From positions 1-64,000 of the forward strand of contig NZ_CP061171.1 in assembly GCF_014692875.1 (NCBI RefSeq): 64,000 bases of DNA, given 5' to 3'. Position numbers and translations under genes: made by a program. This stretch comes from Pedobacter riviphilus (lineage in GTDB: Bacteria; Bacteroidota; Bacteroidia; Sphingobacteriales; Sphingobacteriaceae). Below are positions 8,593-21,669 of this stretch, in pieces (position 1 is the stretch's first letter; each line of letters opens with the position of its first letter). The notes beneath the pieces were generated by a model. That model saw only the letters and a list, made by a program, of their open reading frames with translations. It was not told the origin of the DNA and searched no databases.

Positions 8593-9557
8593 TAGCTTTT
8601 ACTAAAACGGTAAGCAAGACTATAAAAGGCATAACGGTAGCCAGTGGCGCTGTTTTTAACTTCGTTCGAAGTAAAGGTGGCGGTATAATTGGCTGTCCAG
8701 CGTGCAATAGCAAAAGTTAAACCTACCTGCGTAGTAAAAACAATCGGTTTGGGCTTAAAGGTAATTGGCCCTTTATCGTTCAAAAATAATCCTCCCTGCA
8801 AACTCGAATCGAAAGCAACAGCATGTAACTGCGGGCTAACTGAAAGGAAAAGCTCGTATTTACGTTGCGCTTTATTTGTATGGTTATTGCTCACCAAGCT
8901 ATTAAAGGCTGAGGAGCCGTCCATATCATTAAATCTGCCCAGGCGGAACATTGTGCCAAGATTTGCTTTTGTAATTACGTTGCCAACCGCTGCTGAAGTT
9001 ATTCCCGTAATGTCGAATATCTTATTATTTGTGCTCAATAAAAGCCTGTTGTACTCTATGCCTAAGTTTAATGTTGGTTCGCTGTTTAAGCCGTACTCCC
9101 ATCCTTCAATCTGGTTTTGGCCAACCAGTTTATGAAATGCTTTTTGAAACTCTTCGCCCAAAGCATCCTTTCCGGTAAGTCCAATCTGCGCAGAAACTTT
9201 AAGCATCTGTTTATTTGTGTAAAACCGACTATAATTTGCCTCACCATAAAGGTATGCCGTAAAAGGGCGGTCGTGCAGGGCGGGGTTTGGTGCAAAGCTG
9301 TAATAAGGGTTGTATATTTTTTGACCAAGCTCGAAACCGATAATTTCTTTGCTTCTTCCTGCTTTTAAGTGCGCTCCATTAAGGGCATGCCTATATTTAA
9401 TAAAAGCACCGTTTGTATAATAACGATCGCTGGTAATATCAATGTAGGCATCATTCTCAGAGATAATAACAAGCTCGTTTTTATAATTTTGCGCATAACC
9501 AATCTCTGTCATGCCGATAAATAGCAGAGAAAAGTATAGTTTGAGCATCAACTTCAT
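8592..9557 (-). CDS. LpxR-family outer-membrane lipid A deacylase
   Basis: A 321-residue protein with a signal peptide (about 22 residues, ending GYAQ) and alternating hydrophobic strands of an outer-membrane barrel, ending in YRFSKS. Just after the signal it has ELVIISENDAYIDITSDRYY followed by TNGAF, matching the N-terminal LpxR signature in which an Asn-Asp pair and a downstream T-D-x-x-YTNG form the calcium/active site; here the TD is SD. LpxR releases the 3'-acyloxyacyl group of lipid A. It is the upstream gene of a two-gene operon with the PagL-like gene, with a one-base stop-start overlap. Confidence 0.85.
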   Translation of the reverse strand: MKLMLKLYFSLLFIGMTEIGYAQNYKNELVIISENDAYIDITSDRYYTNGAFIKYRHALNGAHLKAGRSKEIIGFELGQKIYNPYYSFAPNPALHDRPFTAYLYGEANYSRFYTNKQMLKVSAQIGLTGKDALGEEFQKAFHKLVGQNQIEGWEYGLNSEPTLNLGIEYNRLLLSTNNKIFDITGITSAAVGNVITKANLGTMFRLGRFNDMDGSSAFNSLVSNNHTNKAQRKYELFLSVSPQLHAVAFDSSLQGGLFLNDKGPITFKPKPIVFTTQVGLTFAIARWTANYTATFTSNEVKNSATGYRYAFYSLAYRFSKS

Positions 9558-9722
9558 TTATTTGGATGATTTAATAAAGCCATAAAAGTATTAATTATTG
9601 TTTAAAAATCGATACGATAGGTGATGCTACATTATATAGCAGAGAGTATTGCTTATATACTATTACTATAGTGTTGTTTGTTTTTCAGGAAAATCAGGTT
9701 CAGTGCTACTATAGATAGGTTT

Positions 9723-9822
9723 GTTCCCGCTTTCCATTTCAAGTCCTCGCTGCGCTGCGGGCTTTCCATTGCAATCGGGTTTATGTTGCAGGGGCAGTGC
9801 AGGGCACACCGTCATGGTGCCC
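9723..9822. repeat. Dispersed palindromic repeat, family A (copy 2)
   Basis: On the minus strand, 9723-9780 reads AACCCGATTGCAATGGAAAG, then CCCGCAGCGCAGCGAGGACT, then TTGAAATGGAAAGCGGGAAC, a form I recognise from many Sphingobacteriaceae intergenic regions. It shares the CCnGAT start and AGCGGGA end with copies at 4743 and 16265. Next to it, 9802-9822 is a hairpin with arms GGGCAC/GTGCCC. The rest of the roughly 1 kb gap 9558-10608 holds the rRNA promoters and leader and no believable gene; the open frame at 10226-10495 on the minus strand lies within the rRNA leader. Confidence 0.65.
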
Positions 9823-10007
9823 AAAAAAGATAAAAGCAGCCTTCAACTCTTAGTGTCCTTAACGGCTTAATAGTAAAAAACGCTAGGTTTACCCCTAAAA
9901 ACCACGTTTAGATAACTGGGCTGCCTTATTGTTTTACATTGTTCCTAATTATTTCGGGTTGTAAACCAAAGACTTACGCTAATCCCTGTGCTATTCGGTA
10001 AAAAATC

Positions 10008-10038
10008 TTTGTAAGGAAGGATATTTTTTCTACTTTTG
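10008..10038 (+). promoter_or_regulatory. rRNA operon promoter P1
   Basis: A Bacteroidota-type promoter with -33 element TTTG (10008-10011), a 19-base spacer and -7 element TACTTTTG (10031-10038). The spacing is exactly that of the family consensus TTTG-N19-TAnnTTTG. It is followed by GCATCCCGCTTCGGAGGAGA and GGG, a short CCC/GGG hairpin shared with P2 and P3. Confidence 0.8.
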
Positions 10039-10119
10039 CATCCCGCTTCGGAGGAGAGGGCAGCAGACTGAAAAGCGTGCAATAGGGATAGGTAGAGCAG
10101 TATTTATTTCAAAATAAAT

Positions 10120-10150
10120 ATTGCGGGAGCGGAAAATATTGCTACCTTTG
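10120..10150 (+). promoter_or_regulatory. rRNA operon promoter P2
   Basis: The -33 element is ATTG (10120-10123, one change from TTTG), the spacer is 19 bases and the -7 element is TACCTTTG (10143-10150). It lies 112 bases after P1. The sequence after the -7 element (GCAGCCCGGTCCGGAAAGAC then GGGG) repeats that of P1 and P3. Confidence 0.78.
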
Positions 10151-10247
10151 CAGCCCGGTCCGGAAAGACGGGGAGCTGAATAACATCAGCGTATTGAAAT
10201 AGAGGGAAAGGAAAAAAAAGAAGGCTTAAAAAATAAAATTTATTTTA

Positions 10248-10278
10248 TTTGGAAGTTTAAAAAAGATCCTTACCTTTG
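10248..10278 (+). promoter_or_regulatory. rRNA operon promoter P3
   Basis: A perfect consensus match: TTTG (10248-10251), 19-base spacer, TACCTTTG (10271-10278). It is the promoter nearest 16S, about 330 bases upstream. The downstream GCACTCCCAACCGAAAGAGA and TGGGGAG form the same hairpin-capable start as in P1 and P2, with arms CTCCC/GGGGAG. The leader between P3 and 16S shows no gene; GTTCTTAAAAGAG at about 10441 may be a weak boxA-like antitermination site. Confidence 0.82.
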
Positions 10279-10608
10279 CACTCCCAACCGAAAGAGATGG
10301 GGAGAAGATCGGAACGGCGGATGCCGGAAAGATAGAAAAAAAGATTGAGATAAACAGAAACACGGTAGAGACGAAGAAGACTTTTCCGAACTGAAGTTTA
10401 ACGATATATAAGCGATCGGCCGTGAGGTTTACAGATCGATAAGTTCTTAAAAGAGATGTCAATGTAGCGTAGCGAGGTAATGGAGTACCGATCAAAGTAC
10501 ATGATTACGTAGCTTTATTTTAAAGGTGGTGTCTAACAGACAACATAAAAAAAAGAAGACTATTTTTAACAATAGTTAAAACTGGTCAGCATCTTACAAC
10601 ACATTTTA

Positions 10609-12129
<1,521 letters not shown>

Positions 12130-12316
12130 TGGAGTAGCACCGCCTACTCGCCACGCAACATGATATTTCAAAAAAAAAGAAAAACAAGAAACACCCAGAA
12201 GACAACGGTGGGCTACTGTAAGGGTAAGCTTAACGGAACTTGAAATGGGGTAAGCCAAAGGAAGCAGTAGCGGTAAGATACTATATACTGCGAACAGCTG
12301 CCTGCCTTAAAACCAT

Positions 12317-12390
12317 AGTCCCGTAGCTCAGCCTGGTTAGAGCACTACACTGATAATGTAGGGTCTCCAGTTCAAATCTGGACGGGACTA
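12317..12390 (+). tRNA. tRNA-Ile (GAT)
   Basis: A 74-base cloverleaf with acceptor stem AGTCCCG/CGGGACT and discriminator A, D-arm GCTC...GAGC, anticodon stem CTACA/TGTAG around loop CTGATAA (anticodon GAT) and T-arm TCCAG-TTCAAAT-CTGGA. No CCA is encoded in the gene. It sits in the 16S-23S spacer, the usual location for this isoacceptor. Confidence 0.97.
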
Positions 12391-12469
12391 CACATTAAGT
12401 TGGGAGTTTGGAGAAAATAGTTGGGAGTTAGGTTACTCCAAACTGATAACTGCAAACTCAAGACTAACT

Positions 12470-12546
<77 letters not shown>

Positions 12547-12787
12547 CATTTGAGCATAAAGCTTAAAGACCAAAGCGGAAAGCTTTCAAAAAACACAGAA
12601 ATTACCGGGATCGGTAATATACATTGACATAAAGATTAAGAAAGAAACGCCATGGGCACAGATGCACTGAACAGCACATCTGAAACGGTTCGAGACCGCA
12701 GTTTTTACTAATAAGGAATAAGCTTAGGCTTAAGGATGGGCACATGACACCCGGACTTTTATACCCTAAGGGTTATACCTTAATAAA

Positions 12788-12798
12788 GTTCTTTGACA
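12788..12798 (+). promoter_or_regulatory. boxA-like antitermination element before 23S
   Basis: GTTCTTTGACA resembles the rRNA boxA core (TGCTCTTTnACA), which recruits NusB/NusE for antitermination. It lies about 150 bases before 23S and overlaps the start of the 23S processing stem. The spacer 12547-12787 otherwise shows only low-complexity word repeats and no gene. Confidence 0.5.
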
Positions 12799-12837
12799 TA
12801 TTGGAAGAAGTTAAAAAAGAAGAGCAAACAACAATAG
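12794..12837 (+). other. 23S rRNA processing stem, 5' arm
   Basis: This arm, beginning TGACATATTGGAAGAAGTTA and ending CAAACAACAATAG, is nearly complementary to 15831-15875 downstream of 23S (CTGTTGTTTGTTCTTC to AATATGTCA). The two would pair over roughly 40 bases and close the 23S precursor in a long helix, the usual RNase III substrate. Complementarity is seen directly; processing is inferred from known rRNA maturation. Confidence 0.75.
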
Positions 12838-12946
12838 GCGACTGTTGTGTTTGTGCTCACTTGAAGGAAGAGCAATCAACCAACAAGTATGAGACATCAT
12901 GACAAGAGCAAAAAAAGCATACCTTGCGGCGCAAAAGGCGCAAGCG

Positions 12947-15820
<2,874 letters not shown>

Positions 15821-15830
15821 GCTAAACAGA

Positions 15831-15875
15831 CTGTTGTTTGTTCTTCAAAACTTAACTTCTTTCAATAATATGTCA
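15831..15875 (+). other. 23S rRNA processing stem, 3' arm
   Basis: The partner of 12794-12837. Its reverse complement starts TGACATATTATTGAAAGAAG and continues into ACAAACAACAG, aligning with the 5' arm with only a few mismatches and small bulges. The sequence after it (15880-15955) is made of AAAGCTTTGAGCTTTATCC-like words and holds no gene. Confidence 0.75.
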
Positions 15876-15965
15876 TTTAAGCGGAAAGCTAAAAGACTAA
15901 AGACTAAAGCGTGATAGAAACAGCTTTAAGCTTTGAGCTTTATCCTTTCAGCTCAAATAAAAATA

Positions 15966-16076
<111 letters not shown>

Positions 16077-16081
16077 ATCTT

Positions 16082-16121
16082 AAAAGAAACCCTTCAGCAG
16101 AAATGCGGAAGGGTTTTCTTC
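16082..16121 (+). terminator. Intrinsic terminator of the rRNA operon
   Basis: The stem AAACCCTTC (16087-16095) pairs with GAAGGGTTT (16108-16116) around a 12-base loop and is followed by a T-rich tract TTCTTCGTTT. It lies directly after 5S. Confidence 0.85.
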
Positions 16122-16264
16122 GTTTAAGGCCTTTCTGTAGCCGCACCTGTCCCCGTTTCAGTATTGAGCAGCGGAGAAAAGTCAAGGAATTGTTCCCGCA
16201 GGTTACGCGGATCTCCGCAGAACCTTGATCCATCTTCCCTTTACACTTCCGCCCTGGGTGCAAT

Positions 16265-16332
16265 AGCCCTGATGGGAGTGGGCACGGAGCCGATCCTTCA
16301 TTGGCGGAGTAGAACGGACAGCAGGACGGGAC
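16265..16332 (+). repeat. Dispersed palindromic repeat, family A (copy 3)
   Basis: On the plus strand it reads AGCCCTGATGGGAGTGGGCA at the start and GGACAGCAGGACGGGACC at the end, matching the ends of the copies at 4743 and 9723. The preceding bases 16171-16218 contain a further inverted pair GCGGAGA/TCTCCGC. The gap 16122-16441 holds nothing else recognisable apart from the subtilase promoter region. Confidence 0.55.
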
Positions 16333-16441
16333 CCAAACTAAAGGCTACTGCCACTGCGCTCCTAAAACTCTTGTTAAAAGATGTGAAATCTTTCATTCAG
16401 AAAGTAATAAAACCGTATTATTGCAGTATTACGTACATATT

Positions 16442-18214
16442 ATGATGATAAATGTGAATCTCAAGAAATTAACTTTTCTTGCTTTTATTTTGTGTGTAAA
16501 TTTTGGCGTTTTTGCTCAAAGTAAAAACGTACAACTCCCAGTAAATTGGTTTAACCTCGATTTAATAGAGAATGGATATTTTGGCATCAGCACGGAGAAA
16601 GCCTATCGCGAACTTTTAAAAGATAAAAAACCTAAAGAAAACATTATTGTAGCAGTAATTGATGGTGGAGTAGATATTAATCACCCCGATTTACAAGGTG
16701 TTTTATGGACAAATAAAAAGGAAATCCCAGGAAATGGAATAGACGATGACGGTAATGGTTATATTGATGATATTCATGGCTGGAACTTTATTGGTTCTAA
16801 AAAAGGCAATCTAGAGTTCGATAATTTGGAATTGGTTCGTTTGTTAAGAATTTATACACCAAAATATCAATCAACAACTAATTTAACTCCTTTAGACAGT
16901 ACGCAAAAGGAAGAATTTAAACTATATAAGAAAATGGTTGGCGATTTCGGTAAGAAATATGAAGATGCCAGCAACACCTTTTCAGTTCTGATTGCTATTA
17001 ACAAAGTTTTAGATTCTGTGGCCAAGATTAATAAAAAAGAAATCCCAACGATGGAGGACATTGATCGATATAAAGCTGATGATGAAACTGAAGAGCAGGT
17101 AAAAACAATCATCAGAAAAGGAGCTAAAGAAGATGGCAGTTTCGAGAAGTTTTATAAGAATATAAAGGAAGGATATAAGCAGTACGATGCGATGTTAAAG
17201 TATAACTTAAATCCTAAATACGATAGGCGTGCCGAACTGGTTGGCGATGATTATGGCAATTCTTATCAAAAAGATTATGGGAACAACGATGTAAAAGGTC
17301 CGGATGCTTTTCATGGTACACACGTTTCAGGAATTATTGGCGCCGACCGTACCAATTCGATAGGTATTTTGGGCGTAGCCAATAATGTGAGCATTATGGC
17401 CATTAGGGTGGTACCCACAGGTGATGAACGTGATAAAGATGTGGCAAATGGTATCAGATACGCAGTAGATAATGGTGCCAAGGTGATTAATATGAGTTTT
17501 GGTAAAAGTTATAAGTGGGATAAAAAAGCGGTAGACTCGGCGGTAAAATATGCAGAATTTAAAGGTGTATTATTGGTGCATGCCGCTGGAAACGACAACC
17601 AGAATAATGATATCGACGAGAATTACCCTAATAAGTTTTTTGATGGTAAAGCGGCTGAAGCTTATAAAGAAGCCCATAAAAAACCAAGCAAGCCTGATTT
17701 TACACTGCCTAAGCCTATGACACAAAATAACGGAATGGGGATGAGGCCATCTTATGATCGATCTACATTGGTAAAGCCTGTATCTATTGACTCAGCAAAG
17801 TTTAACCTGCCCCATGCCAATAATTGGATCGAAGTAGGCGCAAGTGCTTATAAAGATGATGATAATCTGAAAGCCGATTTCTCTAATTATGGTAAATATA
17901 GTGTTGATGTTTTTGCGCCCGGATTTTTAATCAACTCAACCGTTCCTGATAACAAATATGAAGAGGCTGATGGGACAAGTATGGCCTCTCCTGTAGTAGC
18001 AGGCTTGGCTGCATTAATTTTAAGCTATTACCCAAATTTAAAACCAGCGCAGGTAAGAGAGATTATCATAAAATCGGTTTCGAAAGTTACACACAAGGTA
18101 AAATATAAAAATGAAAGGGGTGAAAATACCCGTGTGCCTTTTAGCGAAATATGTGTGAGCGGAGGTATTGTTAATGCATACAATGCCTTAAAATTGGCCG
18201 AAAGTTATAAATAG
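16442..18214 (+). CDS. Secreted S8 family serine peptidase (subtilase)
   Basis: A 590-residue secreted protease. A signal peptide (about 25 residues, ending FGVFAQ) precedes the catalytic domain. The triad is visible: Asp in VAVIDGGVDINHPDLQG (about 74), His in HGTHVSGIIGA (about 291) and Ser in GTSMASPVVAGLAALIL (about 513). The stretch between Asp and His is about 217 residues, far longer than the roughly 35 of subtilisin, and contains a charged helical insert; this enlarged form is frequent in Bacteroidota. I prefer the ATG pair at 16442/16445 to an in-frame TTG at 16421, because the signal peptide then starts normally. No sorting (T9SS) domain is evident at the C-terminus. Confidence 0.92.
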   Translation: MMINVNLKKLTFLAFILCVNFGVFAQSKNVQLPVNWFNLDLIENGYFGISTEKAYRELLKDKKPKENIIVAVIDGGVDINHPDLQGVLWTNKKEIPGNGIDDDGNGYIDDIHGWNFIGSKKGNLEFDNLELVRLLRIYTPKYQSTTNLTPLDSTQKEEFKLYKKMVGDFGKKYEDASNTFSVLIAINKVLDSVAKINKKEIPTMEDIDRYKADDETEEQVKTIIRKGAKEDGSFEKFYKNIKEGYKQYDAMLKYNLNPKYDRRAELVGDDYGNSYQKDYGNNDVKGPDAFHGTHVSGIIGADRTNSIGILGVANNVSIMAIRVVPTGDERDKDVANGIRYAVDNGAKVINMSFGKSYKWDKKAVDSAVKYAEFKGVLLVHAAGNDNQNNDIDENYPNKFFDGKAAEAYKEAHKKPSKPDFTLPKPMTQNNGMGMRPSYDRSTLVKPVSIDSAKFNLPHANNWIEVGASAYKDDDNLKADFSNYGKYSVDVFAPGFLINSTVPDNKYEEADGTSMASPVVAGLAALILSYYPNLKPAQVREIIIKSVSKVTHKVKYKNERGENTRVPFSEICVSGGIVNAYNALKLAESYK

Positions 18215-18238
18215 TCTTCAGTTTACAATTAAAAGTTA

Positions 18239-19021
18239 TCAGTTTGGAGAAATAGTACGGATAAATTCCTGAAAGGTCCCGAATGGATAATTTTTGCCCT
18301 TCATCCACGAAATGAGAATTTCCATACGATCGATCATTTTTCTACCTGTATTCTTCCTTACATAACCTGGGAAACCAAAGCGTTCGAAATCATTTAAATC
18401 GGTAAATTCCCAAGGGTGGAAATAGATATTCAGGTATTTATCTTTTTTATAAGTCCAGCTGGCTAATATTCTGTAAATGCTTAAAGGCAGATTGTGAAAA
18501 GACAACCAAAATAGGGGGAACCTAATTAAGGGGCTTACTGAAGCTGGAATCTGCAACACATTATTTTTAATGAAGTGTGTTCTGGAAATATTAAAATTAT
18601 TATATCGCCCAGGCAAATAGGTTGGGTTAATGGAAGTATTATAAGTATATCCGGCCCTTTCAATTTCCTTTTCGTCAACAGGCATCATTCTCGCCATGCG
18701 GTAACCTGTAATTTCTTTGCCAGAAAGTTCTTCGAGCTTTAGCTTTGACTGAAGCAAATGCTCGGGCTTAAAATCAGAATGATAATAACCATGCGAGGCA
18801 AGTTCGTGCCCCGTATCGGTAATCCTTTTAATCAGATCGGGAATATTTTCGGCAAAAGTAACAGTACAAAAAAACGTTGCCTTTACCTCGTATTTATCCA
18901 AAATATCTAAAATGGCAATGGTACCAGCCCTCGAAATAGCAATCTGATCTTCGAAAGAAATATCTTTTCCATATTCAAAAGGCATATCAAACTCTTCGAT
19001 ATCAAAACTTAACAGTACCAT
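18239..19021 (-). CDS. Polysaccharide deacetylase family protein (NodB/ArnD-like)
   Basis: A 260-residue NodB-homology deacetylase without signal peptide. Motif 1 is LLSFDIEEFD (metal-binding acidic cluster), the metal-binding HxxxH is in ELASHGYYHSDF near residue 95, and the C-terminal FHPWEF motif (about 200) is typical of the DUF3473/PuuE-like branch. Such enzymes remove N-acetyl or N-formyl groups from sugars, including polyprenyl-linked ones as ArnD does. It is the last gene of a tight leftward operon (gap of 1 base to the GT2 gene). The substrate is inferred to be the lipid-linked sugar made by its neighbour. Confidence 0.87.
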   Translation of the reverse strand: MVLLSFDIEEFDMPFEYGKDISFEDQIAISRAGTIAILDILDKYEVKATFFCTVTFAENIPDLIKRITDTGHELASHGYYHSDFKPEHLLQSKLKLEELSGKEITGYRMARMMPVDEKEIERAGYTYNTSINPTYLPGRYNNFNISRTHFIKNNVLQIPASVSPLIRFPLFWLSFHNLPLSIYRILASWTYKKDKYLNIYFHPWEFTDLNDFERFGFPGYVRKNTGRKMIDRMEILISWMKGKNYPFGTFQEFIRTISPN

Positions 19022-19022
19022 T

Positions 19023-19955
19023 TTATTTTTGCTGAATATTGGTTGAACGGATAATGTAATTTGGTCGGTTTTTAGACTGCATAAACATTTTACCTACATA
19101 AATGCCTATAATGCCCAAGATAATGAGTTGTAACCCTCCAAAAAAAACAATGGTCATAATTACTGATGCCCAACCAGAAACTTCTACATGGTTTACAAAG
19201 GCGTAAATAATGTAAGGGATGTACAGTACAGAGGCAAAAGACAAAGTGAAACCAAGATAAACTGCCGAATACAACGGTTTTATACTGAAAGAGGTAACGC
19301 CGTGCAAGGCCAGCCTCAGCATTTTTTTAAATGTATATTTGCTGTTTCCCGAAAAACGTGCTGCCGGGTTGTAGCGAATGGCAAACTGCTTAAAGCCAAG
19401 CCACTTTACCAAACCACGCAAAAAGGGCTCATTTTCATGAAAATTCCTGAAAACACTAACAACTTTTTGATCAAGTAAACGGAAATCGGCAGCGCCAGCT
19501 TCGAGGTCGATATCCGATAGCCAGTTTAAGGTTTTATAAAATAAGTTTGATGAGCTTCTTTTTCCTTTTGATAAATTCTTATCCTCTTCCCTGATGGTGT
19601 ACACCACTTCGAAACCTTCCTGCCATTTTTGTAACATTTCCGGAATCAGCTCTGGAGGATGTTGCATATCACAATCCATAGAAATTACACAATCGCCAAA
19701 AGCGTGGTCCATACCCGCTTTAACCGCCAGTTGGTGGCCAAAATTTTTAGAGAACTCGAGGAAAAATATATTTTCTGCTGTTGAAGCATAATCCTTTATT
19801 TTTTCGAGCGTATGATCGGAACTTCCATCATCAACCAGGATAATTTCATAACCATAATCGATGGTCGAAAAAACTTTTTTAATACTTTCGGCTATTACAA
19901 AAATATTATCGGCTTCGTTGTAAGCAGGGATTACTATAGAAACTAATTTACTCAT
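19023..19955 (-). CDS. Polyprenyl-phosphate glycosyltransferase, GT2 (GtrB/ArnC-like)
   Basis: A GT2 enzyme with cytoplasmic GT-A domain and two C-terminal membrane helices (about 230-255 and 265-290), the architecture of GtrB, ArnC and dolichyl-phosphate mannose synthase. Motifs seen: VSIVIPAYNEADN, the nucleotide-binding ILVDDGSSDHT, FSKNFGHQ, and the DxD-type MDCDMQHPPE. Such enzymes load a sugar from a nucleotide donor onto undecaprenyl phosphate. The start at 19955 (MSKLVSIV) is chosen over an ATG 9 bases upstream because it begins directly at the domain; it overlaps the GT-C gene by 8 bases. Confidence 0.88.
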   Translation of the reverse strand: MSKLVSIVIPAYNEADNIFVIAESIKKVFSTIDYGYEIILVDDGSSDHTLEKIKDYASTAENIFFLEFSKNFGHQLAVKAGMDHAFGDCVISMDCDMQHPPELIPEMLQKWQEGFEVVYTIREEDKNLSKGKRSSSNLFYKTLNWLSDIDLEAGAADFRLLDQKVVSVFRNFHENEPFLRGLVKWLGFKQFAIRYNPAARFSGNSKYTFKKMLRLALHGVTSFSIKPLYSAVYLGFTLSFASVLYIPYIIYAFVNHVEVSGWASVIMTIVFFGGLQLIILGIIGIYVGKMFMQSKNRPNYIIRSTNIQQK

Positions 19956-21135
19956 TATCGGCAATCAGATAAGACTCAAAATCTTCTTTCATCATTTGAT
20001 AAATTATAGTTAGCCAAATGATAACGCAAGGTAGGGCTTTAAGCGAATATAGACGAATAAATTCTTTAACCGGTCTGGGAAAAATATCGGTTGGCGATAG
20101 GCTGGTTAATACAAATGCAAAAACAAACAACGCTATTATCCACCCTTTTTTTGGGTTTTGCTGCACCATAAACCAAATGGCAACACCTGCAAAAGCTATA
20201 ATATAGGTTGGCGATTCGGAACCGCTGCTAAATATCACCGTAAAAATAAGTGTTGATGCCAGTAACATTAACCTAAAGCCGAGGTATTTATATTGCCTAA
20301 TCCGTAGATAAGGTAACCCAAATAATATAACACCAACCAATAAAAAGGGGGTATTCGGAATGTTTATATTACCTGTTGTCCGCCTTACTATGCCCATCAA
20401 AGAAATATCTTGAAAGGAGGTTAATGATGCATTTAAATCATTTTTATGCGCAAGGGAATAATACCAATCGCTGTATGATTGGATTACAAAGGCCGGCGAC
20501 GAAATAGCCATTGGCAAGGCAAATAGTACCGCAAAGGCAATAAAACAACCAACGATGAATTTTAATTTATTCTTGCTAAAAAAGAAAAATGCCAGTCCAA
20601 CAATTCCATATAATTTAACCAAAGTACCAAAAGCAATAAAAAAGGCAGACTGTATTTCTTTCTTTTTAAGGAGATAAGAAAAACTGAGTAAAATAATTCC
20701 AGTTAAGGCAATATTAAACTGAAAACTAAAGAGTGCAGTTAAAGCTTCGTGTGCACAGATCCATGCAATGATAGTACGTTTGTTTAACGATATAGGAAGA
20801 CTATAAATTCCCCAAAGCAAAATCAATACATTGGCCACATTCCAAAGCACTGCGCCCAAACCATCGGGTAGCAATGCAAAAGGAGCGATAAGGACGGAAA
20901 ATAAAGGCCCGTAATGGTTGCTGTCTAAATATTCTGGATAGTTATTGTATAAATTTTGCAGATCTACCGTGTGCCAATATACGTATTTGAAAATCAGGTA
21001 GTTGTTGTAAGTATGATGGTGGTACTGTTTATAACCTGCAACAATAGCTAAGAGAAGATAAATGGCAATTACGCACTCCTTTTTTAATAGAAATGAGAAT
21101 AGTTTGTTAAGATTAGCGTTTTTTGAATTGTTCAT
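19948..21135 (-). CDS. Polytopic GT-C glycosyltransferase (GT87/DUF2029-like)
   Basis: A 395-residue integral membrane protein with about ten hydrophobic helices. The first periplasmic loop carries NYPEYLDSNHYGPLFSVL, matching the DUF2029/GT87 pattern in which an acidic residue and a YxP/YGP segment follow the first helix. GT-C enzymes use polyprenyl-phosphate sugars as donors in the periplasm. It is the first gene of an operon with a polyprenyl-phosphate sugar synthase and a deacetylase, so the three would make, trim and transfer one sugar. The acceptor is unknown; lipid A or another envelope glycan is an inference. Confidence 0.82.
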   Translation of the reverse strand: MNNSKNANLNKLFSFLLKKECVIAIYLLLAIVAGYKQYHHHTYNNYLIFKYVYWHTVDLQNLYNNYPEYLDSNHYGPLFSVLIAPFALLPDGLGAVLWNVANVLILLWGIYSLPISLNKRTIIAWICAHEALTALFSFQFNIALTGIILLSFSYLLKKKEIQSAFFIAFGTLVKLYGIVGLAFFFFSKNKLKFIVGCFIAFAVLFALPMAISSPAFVIQSYSDWYYSLAHKNDLNASLTSFQDISLMGIVRRTTGNINIPNTPFLLVGVILFGLPYLRIRQYKYLGFRLMLLASTLIFTVIFSSGSESPTYIIAFAGVAIWFMVQQNPKKGWIIALFVFAFVLTSLSPTDIFPRPVKEFIRLYSLKALPCVIIWLTIIYQMMKEDFESYLIADNE

Positions 21136-21669
21136 TATGATTTAGCGCCGCAATATAACTATTTTAACAGTCTGCATAATCATCTATTCTTTTAACGATT
21201 CTCTTAGAAAAATACAAAAGCGCATGCTTTAGCTTTTAACTTGTCTAACTTTTTGGGCTTCAGTTCCAGTTTTTATCGTGGCTTTAAAGTCTAATTTCAA
21301 TCATTTATTATCTCTTATCTGTACTCCAGCGGTTAAAGTAGTTCAGTATTGCTTGATTTGTTTGCGAACTGTTACATCTGCGCAATGTTGTGGGCAAAAT
21401 TGCATTATTTTAAGGCAGAACAGCTGTTTTTAAGAAATCTATTGTCGAATTACATCCTTATTGCCAGAAATAATCAGATTTTTTTGTAGTCTTGCCAAAA
21501 ATTATAGATTCTGACAGAAATATAATTTGCACCGATGTAGGTTCGCAGTTAATTTTTAACACAGTGCGAGTTTTTTTAAATTAGCGTTATTTAATAAATG
21601 AGGCCTTTTTGCATTATAAAAATACTTCGTTAACCAAGAAAACCTGCTTTGAAAGTATTATATTAGTAT
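21136..21669. other. 534-base AT-rich gap without a gene
   Basis: The stretch has no open frame with coding character on either strand. It separates the leftward GT-C gene from the rightward sigma-factor remnant and should hold promoters for both. I could not find a clear TTTG-N19-TAnnTTTG pair. No repeat family described elsewhere in the window is present. Confidence 0.5.

Noticed and set aside
10226..10495. 89-codon open frame on the minus strand before 16S
   Set aside because: It lies across rRNA promoter P3 and the rRNA leader, which are transcribed on the other strand.
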